Assembly: GCF_013285385.1 (NCBI RefSeq)
Contig: NZ_CP054212.1
Location: 1,364,001 to 1,428,000 of the forward strand
Origin: Paramixta manurensis
Lineage (GTDB): Bacteria > Pseudomonadota > Gammaproteobacteria > Enterobacterales > Enterobacteriaceae
Length of the DNA: 64,000 nucleotides
Direction: 5' to 3'
Position 1 is the stretch's first letter; every line of letters starts with the position of its first letter. Shown here one piece after another: positions 8,242 to 16,422 of the stretch. Below the pieces are notes generated by a model that worked only from the letters and a program-made list of their open reading frames with translations, searched no databases and was not told where the DNA came from. Both the position numbers and the translations under genes were made by a program.

Positions 8242-8454
8242 ATGAGTGATATTTTCGATGCGTTTAACAGTGAAGAGCACTACGGTACGCTATGCAAAAT
8301 TCTCGGCGATGCGGTATTCAACCTCCACCGAGAAGGGGGCAAGATAACCCAGCAAGCGATCGCGGCCCGGCTTTCTCAAGAGCGTCGCGACAGGGACGAT
8401 CGAGACGAAGATAAGTATTACGAAACCATCATCAGGGTGTTAACAGAAGGGTAG
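8242..8454 (+). CDS. Small AriR/YdfK-like stress protein
   Basis: A 70-residue acidic protein with a good ribosome-binding site (AAGGAGACGGAG). The stretch KILGDAVFNLHREGGKITQQAI and the closing YYETIIRVLTEG resemble the small enterobacterial family that includes YmgB/AriR and the prophage cold-shock proteins YdfK/YnaE. Those act in stress and biofilm control, some by binding DNA or signalling proteins. Similarity is short and recalled, so the assignment is tentative. It lies in the accessory patch after the tRNAs. Confidence 0.5.
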   Translation: MSDIFDAFNSEEHYGTLCKILGDAVFNLHREGGKITQQAIAARLSQERRDRDDRDEDKYYETIIRVLTEG

Positions 8455-8521
8455 CCGCGCTGATAAATAAAACAGACGGCGGCGAATAAATGTGCCATGA
8501 TGCAGGCTCTTATATCAAAAA

Positions 8522-8689
8522 ATGAAGGTTATTATCTTAATATTAAAATTTAGATGCCCATCCTGTAGTGGTCATCAATATCGTCGCTCAATGACGAACG
8601 TCACGCCCAAAAATCCTCACGGCACTTTCTGTATCTTCTGTAAATCCACCATGGTCGTTAGTTACAAGGCAATGGACAACGCGATATAA
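8522..8689 (+). CDS. 55-residue four-cysteine zinc-ribbon protein
   Basis: The ORF translates to a short hydrophobic start followed by FRCPSCSGHQYRRS and, 25 residues on, TFCIFCKSTMVVS. The two CxxC knuckles form a classical zinc ribbon. The start ATG at 8522 lacks a strong ribosome-binding site, but no other in-frame ATG, GTG or TTG follows the upstream stop at 8498. Such tiny zinc ribbons are common in prophage and stress regions of enterobacteria. Function unknown. Confidence 0.55.
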   Translation: MKVIILILKFRCPSCSGHQYRRSMTNVTPKNPHGTFCIFCKSTMVVSYKAMDNAI

Positions 8690-9036
8690 CACTTTTTATC
8701 GTCGCCTCCGTGTTTGCGCGCGGGGGGATTATGATACCGGTCGACAGAGTAATTCACCCACACCATTAGCGATACGGCAATTATTCCCGCCAGGGAATTA
8801 ACGGGCTGTGATGCGCATTCGGTTAGACCATTCTGTTCTTTCGTTAGATTGTTTCCTTCTTTCTCAATTGCACTGTTTTTGCTCTAATCGCTGCGTCAGG
8901 CACTGTCACTGTGCAACACCCTAGCTACCAAGTTAATGTATTTTCAATAAGATGTCGCAGATCCTCGCTGCGCTTTTTTTGGCACGCTTCTTGTATATAC
9001 ATGTCTAAACGAAACATGTCAGGAGTCACAAATTAA
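8690..9036. other. Intergenic region upstream of the betaine-type ABC operon
   Basis: No gene is supported here. It holds a short palindrome (ATTCCCGCCAGGGAAT, near 8786) and, at its right end, the HutC-like operator and the leader of the gene at 9037. Confidence 0.6.
8990..9003. promoter_or_regulatory. HutC-type GntR operator
   Basis: CTTGTATATACATG contains the perfect palindrome TGTATATACA and differs by one base from a fully symmetric CTTGTATATACAAG. This is the known operator style of HutC/YvoA-subfamily GntR regulators. It lies 34 bases before the substrate-binding protein gene, whose operon ends in a GntR/UTRA regulator, so autoregulation by that protein is inferred. An ACATGTC direct repeat follows (9000-9018). 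Confidence 0.6.
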
Positions 9037-9918
9037 ATGAAAAAGACCTCCCTTACGCTGTGGTGCTTGATCGCCGGGATCGCTGCCACACGCGCTGATG
9101 CGAAAGAGTTTGCCGTGGGCAGTAAAAGCTTTACCGAACAATATATTTTGGCGGAGATCTACGCAGGCGCCCTGGAAAGCGCTGGCGTGCCGGTCGAGAA
9201 AAAAATCAATTTAGGCGGCACGCTGATCGCCCAGGCGGCACTGGTTAAAGGGGAAATTGATATGTATCCCGAATATACCGGTACCGCGCTGAGTGCGGTG
9301 GTGAAGGGGAAAATGAGTGCCGATGCTGATGCCGTTTACCAGCAAGTGAAAAGCGCTTATGCGCAACAATATCAACTTACCTGGCTTCAGCCAGCGCAGA
9401 TCAATAACGGCTATGTCTTGCTGGTCAAAGCGGATGTGGCGCAGAAATATCACCTGAAAACCCTGTCGGATTTAGCCAAAGTCGCGCCGCAATTGACGTT
9501 GGGTGCCGGGCCGGAGTTCGCTGATCGGCAGGATGGACTGAAAGGGCTGGAGGGCGTCTATGGCATGAAGTTTAAAGCCTTCCGCCAGTTCGCCAAAGTT
9601 GGGCTACGTTATGACGCCTTACAGGGGAACCAAATTGATGTGGCGAACGGTTTTGCAACCGACTGGCAGATTGCCGACCGTAATTACGTCGCGCTGGCCG
9701 ATGACAAACACCTGTTCCCGCCCTATTTTGTCGCGCCGGTCGTCCGCCAGGATGCGTTAAAAACCTGGCCAAAAGCACAAGAGGTTCTCAATCGTGTCAG
9801 CAGTATGCTGGATAACCAAACCATGCAGAAGATGAATGCGGCAGTTGAGCGCGATAAAGAGGAACCGGAGGATGTCGCAGAAGACTTTCTGAAGCAGAAA
9901 GGGTTTGTGAAATCCTGA
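9037..9918 (+). CDS. Betaine-type (OpuAC family) ABC substrate-binding protein
   Basis: A 293-residue periplasmic protein with a signal peptide ending near TRADAKE. The block AVGSKSFTEQYILAEI, then GGTLIAQAAL and MYPEYTGTAL, is diagnostic of the OpuAC/OsmX/YehZ quaternary-amine-binding family. It captures a ligand, probably a quaternary ammonium compound or related amino-acid betaine, for the permeases and ATPase encoded downstream. Its stop overlaps the next start (TGATG), and the lyase gene sits between the binding protein and the permeases, which ties enzyme and transporter together. The ligand is unknown; an aromatic betaine such as ergothioneine or hercynine is inferred from the lyase. 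Confidence 0.88.
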   Translation: MKKTSLTLWCLIAGIAATRADAKEFAVGSKSFTEQYILAEIYAGALESAGVPVEKKINLGGTLIAQAALVKGEIDMYPEYTGTALSAVVKGKMSADADAVYQQVKSAYAQQYQLTWLQPAQINNGYVLLVKADVAQKYHLKTLSDLAKVAPQLTLGAGPEFADRQDGLKGLEGVYGMKFKAFRQFAKVGLRYDALQGNQIDVANGFATDWQIADRNYVALADDKHLFPPYFVAPVVRQDALKTWPKAQEVLNRVSSMLDNQTMQKMNAAVERDKEEPEDVAEDFLKQKGFVKS

Positions 9919-11456
9919 TGACAACGCCTTCCTTTACGCTGGGTGAGGCGCCGCTGCGCGTCTCACGGCTAGCCGAACTGGCGCGTACCGCACATACCTG
10001 CGTGACATTTAGCGCGCCAACGCGTCAGAAAATTGTCAGCGCCAACCATTTTCTGTTGGCGCAGCAGGCGGCAGGCGCGCAGGTCTATGGGATGACAACC
10101 GGGCTGGGTGCCGCGGTTGATACGCCGGTCAATCTACAAGCGCTGGCGCTTACTCCGCTGGAAATTCAACGACGCATCCCGCGTGGACGCGCGGTTGGCG
10201 TGGGGCCGCTCGCTACGCCAGCACAGGTGCGGGCAATGATGTTGGCACGGCTTGCCGGTATCGCGGTAGGGCATTCCGGTATGTCACTGGCTACCGCCGA
10301 GGCGCTGCTGGCGCTGTTTAACGCAGATGTCCATCCAGCGGTTCCGTTAATCGGCTCGCTGAGCGAAGCGGACCTGGCGCCCCTGGCGCATATTGCGTTG
10401 GTGGTCATCGGCGAAGGCGTCGCGGAATATAACGGCGAATCACACCCGGCAGGAGAACTGCTGGCCTCGTTAGATCTCAGCGTGCCTGAGCTTAGCGGCA
10501 AAGATGGCTTGGCATTGGTTTCATCTAACGCCGCCAGTGTTGGCCTGGCGGCGTTGCTGCTGGACGACATGGCGCGTGTATTTAGCGCGCAAACTGCCGC
10601 CATTGCGCTGAGCTTTGAGGGGTTCGTCGCCAATCTGGCGCCACTTTCCCCGTTAACCGCCCGGTTACGTCCGGCGCCGGGGCAGGGCGACGTGGCGGCA
10701 TTACTAAGCGAATTACTGGCGGGCGGCACCTTAAGCACACCGGGTAAGGCGCGTCGTCTGCAAGACCCGCTGAGTTTTCGCAATATCGCCGTGGTGCTCG
10801 GCTGCGTACAACAGGCGCTGGCAGGCGCGTTTAACGCGACAGAACTGGAACTTAATAGCAGCGATGATAATCCGGCAGTGCTGGTTGAAGAGCAAATCAT
10901 CCTCGGTAACGCCAATTTTGACGCCACCCACCTGACGCTGGCGCTGGAACAACTGGGGTTGGCGATCAGTCGGCTGGCGGCGGCCGGCGGAGAGCGGCTG
11001 ATGAAGCTGATGTCGCCCGGCGTTAGCGAGTTGCCGCGTTTTCTGGTCTCCGGCAGCGCACAATCCGGCTTTGGGCCGCTGCAAAAAACCATTGCCGCGC
11101 TGGTCGCCGATGTTCAACAGCAGGCGCAACCGCTGGCGGCAGTGACTCTGCCGGTAGCCGATCGTATTGAAGATTACGCCGCGCAGACCATGGCGGTCGT
11201 CCAAAAACTGCAACGTCTGCTAGAGAGTTGGCGCTTACTGGTTGCGATTGAATTGCTGGTTGCCGCGCAAGCGATCGATTTACGTACCGGTCTGACGCTT
11301 GGGGTTGGCACACAGGCGATTTATCAGAAGGTCAGGCAACAGGTGGCGCGGCTGGATGAAGATCGGAGTAGCGCGGCGGATATTCGCCACTTGGCGGCGT
11401 TAATTGAGCAAGAAGAGTGGGTTCCTCAAAGCCGACTCTTGCTGGAGAAGGCGTAA
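9918..11456 (+). CDS. Histidine/phenylalanine ammonia-lyase-like enzyme lacking the MIO triad
   Basis: A 512-residue protein of the aromatic amino-acid lyase fold. Family landmarks are VYGMTTGLG with Tyr57, QDPLSFRN (281-288), NSSDDNPAV (312-320), GNANFDATHLTLAL and ERLMKLMSPG. The MIO cofactor in true HAL/PAL forms from Ala-Ser-Gly inside GSVGASGDLAPL; here that site reads GSLSEADLAPL (146-156), one residue shorter and without Ala-Ser-Gly, so MIO cannot form. MIO-free relatives are known to eliminate trimethylamine from ergothioneine (ergothionase), where no amine activation is needed. Transporter type and HutC-like operator fit a trimethylated histidine-like substrate. Substrate and product remain unproven. 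Confidence 0.8.
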   Translation: MTTPSFTLGEAPLRVSRLAELARTAHTCVTFSAPTRQKIVSANHFLLAQQAAGAQVYGMTTGLGAAVDTPVNLQALALTPLEIQRRIPRGRAVGVGPLATPAQVRAMMLARLAGIAVGHSGMSLATAEALLALFNADVHPAVPLIGSLSEADLAPLAHIALVVIGEGVAEYNGESHPAGELLASLDLSVPELSGKDGLALVSSNAASVGLAALLLDDMARVFSAQTAAIALSFEGFVANLAPLSPLTARLRPAPGQGDVAALLSELLAGGTLSTPGKARRLQDPLSFRNIAVVLGCVQQALAGAFNATELELNSSDDNPAVLVEEQIILGNANFDATHLTLALEQLGLAISRLAAAGGERLMKLMSPGVSELPRFLVSGSAQSGFGPLQKTIAALVADVQQQAQPLAAVTLPVADRIEDYAAQTMAVVQKLQRLLESWRLLVAIELLVAAQAIDLRTGLTLGVGTQAIYQKVRQQVARLDEDRSSAADIRHLAALIEQEEWVPQSRLLLEKA

Positions 11457-12091
11457 TGCGTTGGGCGACAAGACATTGGGACGATATTCTACGCGCACTA
11501 CTCGAACACCTAATGCTGGTTGGGGTTTCGCTAAGCTGCGCTTTTGTCATTGCCATGGTATTGAGCATCTGGAGCGCGCGGCGACCTAAGGTTTACGCGC
11601 TGGTGCTGTTAGTGACCGGCATGCTGTTCTCAATCCCCAGCCTGGCGCTGTTTGCCTTGATGATCCCCTGGCTGGGAATTGGCGTGTTGCCCGCTATCGT
11701 TGGATTAACCGCTTATGCGCTGATGGTGCTGGTACGCAATATCGCGACCGGCTTTCATGCGGTTCCGCCGGAAATTATTGAAGCGGCGCATGGCATGGGG
11801 TTTGGCTACTGGCGCCAGTTATGGGAAATTGAGCTGCCTCTGGCGCGCCCCTTTATCATTGCCGGTTTACGTATCGCCAGTACCACGCTTATTGGCATCG
11901 CGACGGTGGCGGCGTATATCAACGCCGGCGGGCTTGGCAGCATCATTTTTGCCGGTCTCGATCAGCGTTATCCGGAAAAGATTTTAATTGGCGGCGGCTT
12001 AACCGCCTTGTTGGCGATTAGCGTTGACCTGCTTTTTCTTTGGCTGCAACGGCGGATTGCGCGTAAAACCGCGCGGGAGGCGCAAGCATGA
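11456..12091 (+). CDS. Betaine-type ABC transporter permease 1
   Basis: A 211-residue inner-membrane protein with about five hydrophobic segments. The EAA-loop-like stretch PPEIIEAAHGMGFGYWRQLWEIELPLARP is the contact site for the ATPase, and INAGGLGSIIFAGL is typical of OpuAB/OsmW-type permeases. The start overlaps the lyase stop (TAATG). It pairs with the second permease, which it overlaps by an ATGA, to form the channel of the importer fed by the 9037 binding protein. Confidence 0.88.
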   Translation: MRWATRHWDDILRALLEHLMLVGVSLSCAFVIAMVLSIWSARRPKVYALVLLVTGMLFSIPSLALFALMIPWLGIGVLPAIVGLTAYALMVLVRNIATGFHAVPPEIIEAAHGMGFGYWRQLWEIELPLARPFIIAGLRIASTTLIGIATVAAYINAGGLGSIIFAGLDQRYPEKILIGGGLTALLAISVDLLFLWLQRRIARKTAREAQA

Positions 12092-12729
12092 TTGCCGAAG
12101 CCATCAGTTGGATATGGCATAACCCCGATCAGTTTTTACCAGCGTTGTGGCAGCATTTGGTGATGTTTTTCTGCTCGATAGCGCTGGCGTTGGTGATTGC
12201 GCTCCCGACAGGCATTGCGGTTGCCCGTTCGCCGCGCCTCTCTTTCATTGCCAATAACATTGCCAATACCTTACGCACCATTCCCAGCCTCGCCATCCTG
12301 GCGGCGGCATTGCCGCTGTTAGGCATCGGGCTGCTGCCATCGATCGTGGCGTTGGTGGTACTGGCGCTACCGCCGATTTTGCTCAACACCTGCACCAGTA
12401 TCCAACAGGTCGACCGCGATATTCTCTCGGCGGCGAAAGGAATGGGCATGACGCGCGGAGAAATCATGCGCATTGTTATTTTGCCGCTTTCGGCGCCGGG
12501 GATTTTGGCTGGCGTACGTACCGCATCGGTACAGGTGATTGGCGGTGCCGCGCTGGCTTCCTTTATTGGCGGCGGTGGCTTGGGCGATTTTGTCACGACC
12601 GGTATCGCCAATATGGATATGTCGCGCTTACTGGTTGGCGCTATCCCGGTCATTTTACTGGCTATTGGCGCTGAACTGCTGTTTATCGCCATTGCCCGGC
12701 TGTTTTTCCGCCATGTACCTGAGAGTTGA
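12088..12729 (+). CDS. Betaine-type ABC transporter permease 2
   Basis: A 213-residue polytopic protein. The segment LRTIPSLAILAAALPLLGIG is characteristic of the OpuAB family. The loop VDRDILSAAKGMGMTRGEIMRIVILPLSAPG is the EAA motif docking the ATP-binding subunit, and SFIGGGGLGDFVTTGI is the conserved C-terminal signature. It shares an ATGA overlap with permease 1. Two different permeases plus a separate binding protein is the standard OsmVWXY-like layout. Confidence 0.88.
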   Translation: MIAEAISWIWHNPDQFLPALWQHLVMFFCSIALALVIALPTGIAVARSPRLSFIANNIANTLRTIPSLAILAAALPLLGIGLLPSIVALVVLALPPILLNTCTSIQQVDRDILSAAKGMGMTRGEIMRIVILPLSAPGILAGVRTASVQVIGGAALASFIGGGGLGDFVTTGIANMDMSRLLVGAIPVILLAIGAELLFIAIARLFFRHVPES

Positions 12730-12734
12730 TTGCC

Positions 12735-13703
12735 ATGATTAAACTGGACGCGGTAAGCAAGCGTTACCCCGGCTCAAACCTGCCTGCATTGGATAACCTG
12801 ACGCTGACCATCCCGGAAGGGATCACGGTGGCGCTAATTGGCCCCTCCGGCTGCGGCAAAACCACCACCATGCGGTTGATTAATCGGCTGGAAGAGCCAA
12901 CATCCGGCGCGGTATGGCTGGCGGGCGACAATATCGCCAAACTCGATCCGGTCACTCTGCGCCGCCATATTGGCTATGTCATTCAGCAAGTCGGCCTGTT
13001 TCCGCACCTTAGCGTGGCGGAAAATATTGCGACCGTGCCACGGTTATTAGGATGGTCATCAGCGCGTATCGCCCAGCGAGTGGGGGAGTTGTTAGAGCTG
13101 GTCGGGCTGGATGCCGATAAAGATGGGCAGCGCTATCCCGCCTCGCTGTCTGGCGGTCAACGCCAGCGCGTCGGAGTGGCGCGAGCGTTAGCCGCCGATC
13201 CGCCGGTGTTGTTGATGGATGAGCCATTTGGCGCTATCGATCCGTTAGTACGTGGACGCTTGCAACAAGAGATACGCCAGATCCTGATGCGGGTGAAAAA
13301 AACGGTGGTGATCGTGACGCATGATATGGATGAAGCGATCAAGATGGGCGATCGGGTGGCGATCATGCGTGAAGGCCGCCTGTGCCAGTACGACACACCA
13401 GCAACCGTATTATCCGCACCGGCCAGCGAGTTTGTCGCCGCATTTATCGGTAACGATAGCGCGTTAAAACTGTTGGCGCTGACTCCGGCGCGCCAATGGA
13501 TGCAACCGGCTACGCAGGCCGAGAGCAACACCCGCCTGCGCGATGACGCCACGCTAAAAGATGCGCTGGTCTCAATGCTGGATAGCGATGCGCAGATCGT
13601 GACCTTTCATGACGCGCAGGGCGTGATAAGCGGCGAACTGAGTCGCGAACAACTTTTTTCTTTCCATCAGCGTTTACAGGACGGCGCGCACGCGCTGTCG
13701 TAA
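12735..13703 (+). CDS. Betaine-type ABC transporter ATP-binding protein
   Basis: A 322-residue ATPase. Walker A is GPSGCGKTT, the Q-loop is VIQQVGLFPH, the ABC signature is LSGGQRQRVGVARAL, Walker B is VLLMDEPFGAID and the switch histidine lies in VTHDMDEAI. The C-terminal 80 residues look like a shortened CBS-type regulatory domain (LKDALVSMLDSDAQIVTF), as in OpuCA/OsmV proteins, which sense ionic strength or nucleotides. The start at 12735 is preferred to an upstream TTG at 12726, though the ribosome-binding site is weak. It powers the two permeases above. Confidence 0.88.
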   Translation: MIKLDAVSKRYPGSNLPALDNLTLTIPEGITVALIGPSGCGKTTTMRLINRLEEPTSGAVWLAGDNIAKLDPVTLRRHIGYVIQQVGLFPHLSVAENIATVPRLLGWSSARIAQRVGELLELVGLDADKDGQRYPASLSGGQRQRVGVARALAADPPVLLMDEPFGAIDPLVRGRLQQEIRQILMRVKKTVVIVTHDMDEAIKMGDRVAIMREGRLCQYDTPATVLSAPASEFVAAFIGNDSALKLLALTPARQWMQPATQAESNTRLRDDATLKDALVSMLDSDAQIVTFHDAQGVISGELSREQLFSFHQRLQDGAHALS

Positions 13704-13714
13704 CGGAGACAAGT

Positions 13715-14719
13715 ATGAACGACCCAATCATGATTACCTGGCTTAACGGGCCGGATGTAAAGGCGCTTGAGTTAACCAATGACGAAATTCTGGGCGCAGT
13801 GGAAATGGGGCTACAGGCGCAAGGGCTGGGTAAGACGGTGATTGAACCACGCGTGCATTTAATTCCTGACCCGGCGTTTAACGGCCATTTTAATGTGTTG
13901 CGCGGCTACATCGAATCGATCAATCTGGCGGGCGTCAAAGTGGTGGGGGATTTCGTCGATAACTACAAACAAAATCTCCCTTCGGAAATGGCGCTGCTAA
14001 ACCTGTTTGATCCGCGCACCGGCAAGCCAGTGGCGGTGCTGGATGCGGCGGGTATTACCGATATGCGCACCGGCGCGGTGACCGCGTTGGGCGCGAAATA
14101 TTTAGCGAAAAAAGAGAGTAAAGTGCTGGGGCATATCGGCGCGCGCGGTACCGCTTACTGGAATGTTCGCCTGCTTGACCATTTGTTTGATTTTGATGAA
14201 ATTCGCATTCACTCGCGTCGCCCGGAAAGCCGCCAGGCGTTTGCCGACAAGCTGGAACAAGCGCTGGGTAAATCGGTCATCATTACTGATGATTGGGAAA
14301 GCTGCGTGCGCGGGGCGGATATTGTGGTTGAGGCATCACGCCTGAATCAGCCGGAACCGCTGCTGAAAACCGAGTGGATCAAGCCCGGCGCGCTGGTGGT
14401 ACCGTATGGCACCATGAGCGCGGTTGAACTGTCGCTCACCGACATTATGGACAAAATGGTGGTGGATGATTGGGGGCAGTGTAAAGGCGGCATGTTTGGT
14501 TCGTTACGCGCGCACGTTGAGGCGGGTAAACTGAGCAAGCAAACGCTACACGCCGAGTTAGGCCAGATTGTTGCCGGGGCGAAAGCCGGACGTGAAAATG
14601 ATCGCGAAACGATCCTGTTCTGGCATCGTGGGTTGTCACTCAGCGATATTGCCTTAGGGCATGCGATGTTGGAAAAGGCGAAAACGCGCGGGTTAGGGCA
14701 GCAACTGCGCTATGCCTGA
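13715..14719 (+). CDS. Ornithine cyclodeaminase/mu-crystallin family protein
   Basis: A 334-residue NAD(P)-dependent enzyme of the OCD/mu-crystallin family. Landmarks are AGVKVVGDFVDNYKQNLPS (substrate lysine region), VLDAAGITDMRTGAVTALGAKYLA, the nucleotide-binding GHIGARGTAYWNVRLL, and ADIVVEASR. The start follows GGAG. Relatives include ornithine cyclodeaminase, alanine dehydrogenase, ketimine reductase and ectoine-catabolic EutC. The glycine loop reads GARGTA instead of the more usual GxGxQA, so the exact reaction cannot be read off. It is cotranscribed with the importer and the MIO-less lyase and presumably processes the same substrate or a by-product. Confidence 0.8.
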   Translation: MNDPIMITWLNGPDVKALELTNDEILGAVEMGLQAQGLGKTVIEPRVHLIPDPAFNGHFNVLRGYIESINLAGVKVVGDFVDNYKQNLPSEMALLNLFDPRTGKPVAVLDAAGITDMRTGAVTALGAKYLAKKESKVLGHIGARGTAYWNVRLLDHLFDFDEIRIHSRRPESRQAFADKLEQALGKSVIITDDWESCVRGADIVVEASRLNQPEPLLKTEWIKPGALVVPYGTMSAVELSLTDIMDKMVVDDWGQCKGGMFGSLRAHVEAGKLSKQTLHAELGQIVAGAKAGRENDRETILFWHRGLSLSDIALGHAMLEKAKTRGLGQQLRYA

Positions 14720-14756
14720 CGGATAACATCAGGTAATCTTCCTCCACGGATGGGGA

Positions 14757-15539
14757 ATGGATACGACGCGCGTGGATAAAAAAATCATCGAAACACTGAA
14801 AACGTATTGCGACGATGCAAATCGTGGCGCGGGGCCGCTTTATCAGCGGTTGGAGAAAGGTTTCCGTGAAATGATGGCGCGCGGCGAGTTGAAAGCGGGC
14901 TACGCGATCCCCAGCGAGCGCGAGCTGTCGGAACAGTTGGATTTATCGCGGGTCACGGTGCGTCGGGCATTGAGCGAACTGGCGCGCGCGCAGGTTATCG
15001 TCCAGCGGCGCGGCGCACGTAGCACGGTCGCCGGGCGGGTCGAAAAGCCGCTGTCGTCATTAACCAGTTTCAGTGAAGATATGCTCTCGCGCGGCTATCA
15101 GCCTGGCGCGCGCTGGCTGGAGAAAGAACTCAGCCCGGCCTCGCCTTCCGAAATTATCGCCCTGAATTTATCGCCGGGGGCATTGGTCTGGCGTCTCAAA
15201 CGCCTGCGGACCGTGGACGATCGCCCAATGGCGGTGGAGGTCGCGGTGGTGCCGCAGCAGTTTATTCCGGAGCTCAACGAACTGGGTGACTCGCTGTATG
15301 CGGTGTTACAACAGCACGGCATGATGCCGGTGCGGGCCTTGCAACGTATTCGTGCCGAACCTTTAACCCGCGATCATAGTCAGTTGTTAGATCTTGCGCC
15401 GCATAGCCCGGCGCTGCACGTAGAGCGCCATTGCTATTTGGAGGATGGTCGCCCGATTGAATACACCCATACCTGGTATCGCGGTGACAGCTACGATTTT
15501 CTGGTGGAGTTACAGCGCGACGTGGCGCCAGGCGCTTAA
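14757..15539 (+). CDS. GntR-family (HutC subfamily) transcriptional regulator
   Basis: A 260-residue regulator. Residues about 15-90 form a winged helix with the GntR hallmark IPSERELSEQLDLSRVTVRRALSEL. The rest is a UTRA ligand-binding domain (KPLSSLTSFSEDMLSRGYQPG, then LKRLRTVDDRPMAVEVAVVP and the ending IEYTHTWYRGDSYDF). It lies 37 bases after the OCD gene on the same strand, so it is probably the last gene of the betaine-type operon. A HutC-style operator upstream of 9037 suggests it represses its own operon until a substrate or metabolite binds. A role on the neighbouring sugar locus is also possible. Confidence 0.88.
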   Translation: MDTTRVDKKIIETLKTYCDDANRGAGPLYQRLEKGFREMMARGELKAGYAIPSERELSEQLDLSRVTVRRALSELARAQVIVQRRGARSTVAGRVEKPLSSLTSFSEDMLSRGYQPGARWLEKELSPASPSEIIALNLSPGALVWRLKRLRTVDDRPMAVEVAVVPQQFIPELNELGDSLYAVLQQHGMMPVRALQRIRAEPLTRDHSQLLDLAPHSPALHVERHCYLEDGRPIEYTHTWYRGDSYDFLVELQRDVAPGA

Positions 15540-15546
15540 CGGGTCA

Positions 15547-16422
15547 TCAACGCGTCTGGCGTTGTGCCCAGGCGGCTGCGCCAAGCAGGCCGGCATCGCC
15601 GCCGCCCAATGCCGCAGTGAGCGGCAGGTGGAAGAGCGCCGGGAAAGTCTCTAGCGCCAGGCGAATACGTTGCAACATGCCCTCGGCTAATCCTACGCTA
15701 CCGCCAATCACCACCTCTTCTATATCCACCACCATTAATGTATCGGCAATCGCCTGCGCCACTGCGCGGGCGGCATTATTTAAAATGGCTTCGGCCTGTG
15801 GATCGGTGGCGGCGAGAATAAAAAGTTGACGGCTATCCAACGGACGCCCCAGTAATGCGCTGGCCTGCCGCGCCAGCGCGGTGCCGGAAGCCACATGTTC
15901 AAGACAGCCTTCCCGCCCGCAGCCGCAGTTGCCGGGCTGCGCATCCAGCGGGCGCACATTAACCGTGGCGTGGCCGATATGCCCGGCCAGGCCATGCGAA
16001 CCGATACGCAATTCACCGTCGCAAATAAGGCCGCCGCCGACCCCGGTCGACAGCGTAATAAATAACAAACTGGAAAGGCGTGATTGACGCGGTAAAAACT
16101 CTCCCCACGCCGCGGCTTGTGCATCGTTCAGCATCACCACCGGGCAGTTAAACTGCTGTTGTAGTACCTGCCCGAGCGGGAATCCTTTCCAGAAAGGAAT
16201 GGTATGCAGATTGACCGACCAGACTTGGCCCTCGCGCAGGAAACCGGTGGCGGCAACCGCCACTTTCTCTACTGGATAGGGGGCTTGCGTCACTTCACGC
16301 AGCGCGATAAGAAAACCCGCTTCATCGTGGCGCATCGCCACCTGCTTGCGTGCCACACAGTGTTGATTATCGATCCACGCAGCGGAAAGTTTGGTGCCGC
16401 CAATATCCAGAGCCAAAATCAT
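15547..16422 (-). CDS. nanK: N-acetylmannosamine kinase (ROK family)
   Basis: A 291-residue ROK-fold sugar kinase phosphorylating N-acetylmannosamine to ManNAc-6-P. The N-terminal phosphate loop is LALDIGGTKLSAAW, the catalytic Asp is in VVMLNDAQAAAWGE, the second phosphate loop is TLSTGVGGGLI and the ROK zinc signature is HIGHATVNVRPLDAQPGNCGCGREGCLEH. It overlaps nanE by an ATGA. Its 3' end is convergent with the GntR gene with only seven bases between. Assignment as NanK rather than another ROK kinase rests on the coupled nanE gene. Confidence 0.88.
   Translation of the reverse strand: MILALDIGGTKLSAAWIDNQHCVARKQVAMRHDEAGFLIALREVTQAPYPVEKVAVAATGFLREGQVWSVNLHTIPFWKGFPLGQVLQQQFNCPVVMLNDAQAAAWGEFLPRQSRLSSLLFITLSTGVGGGLICDGELRIGSHGLAGHIGHATVNVRPLDAQPGNCGCGREGCLEHVASGTALARQASALLGRPLDSRQLFILAATDPQAEAILNNAARAVAQAIADTLMVVDIEEVVIGGSVGLAEGMLQRIRLALETFPALFHLPLTAALGGGDAGLLGAAAWAQRQTR

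Noticed and set aside
10166..11092. 308-codon open frame opposite the lyase gene
   Set aside because: It is an antisense shadow of a GC-rich coding gene that has clear family motifs on the plus strand; it has Ser/Ala-rich random composition.
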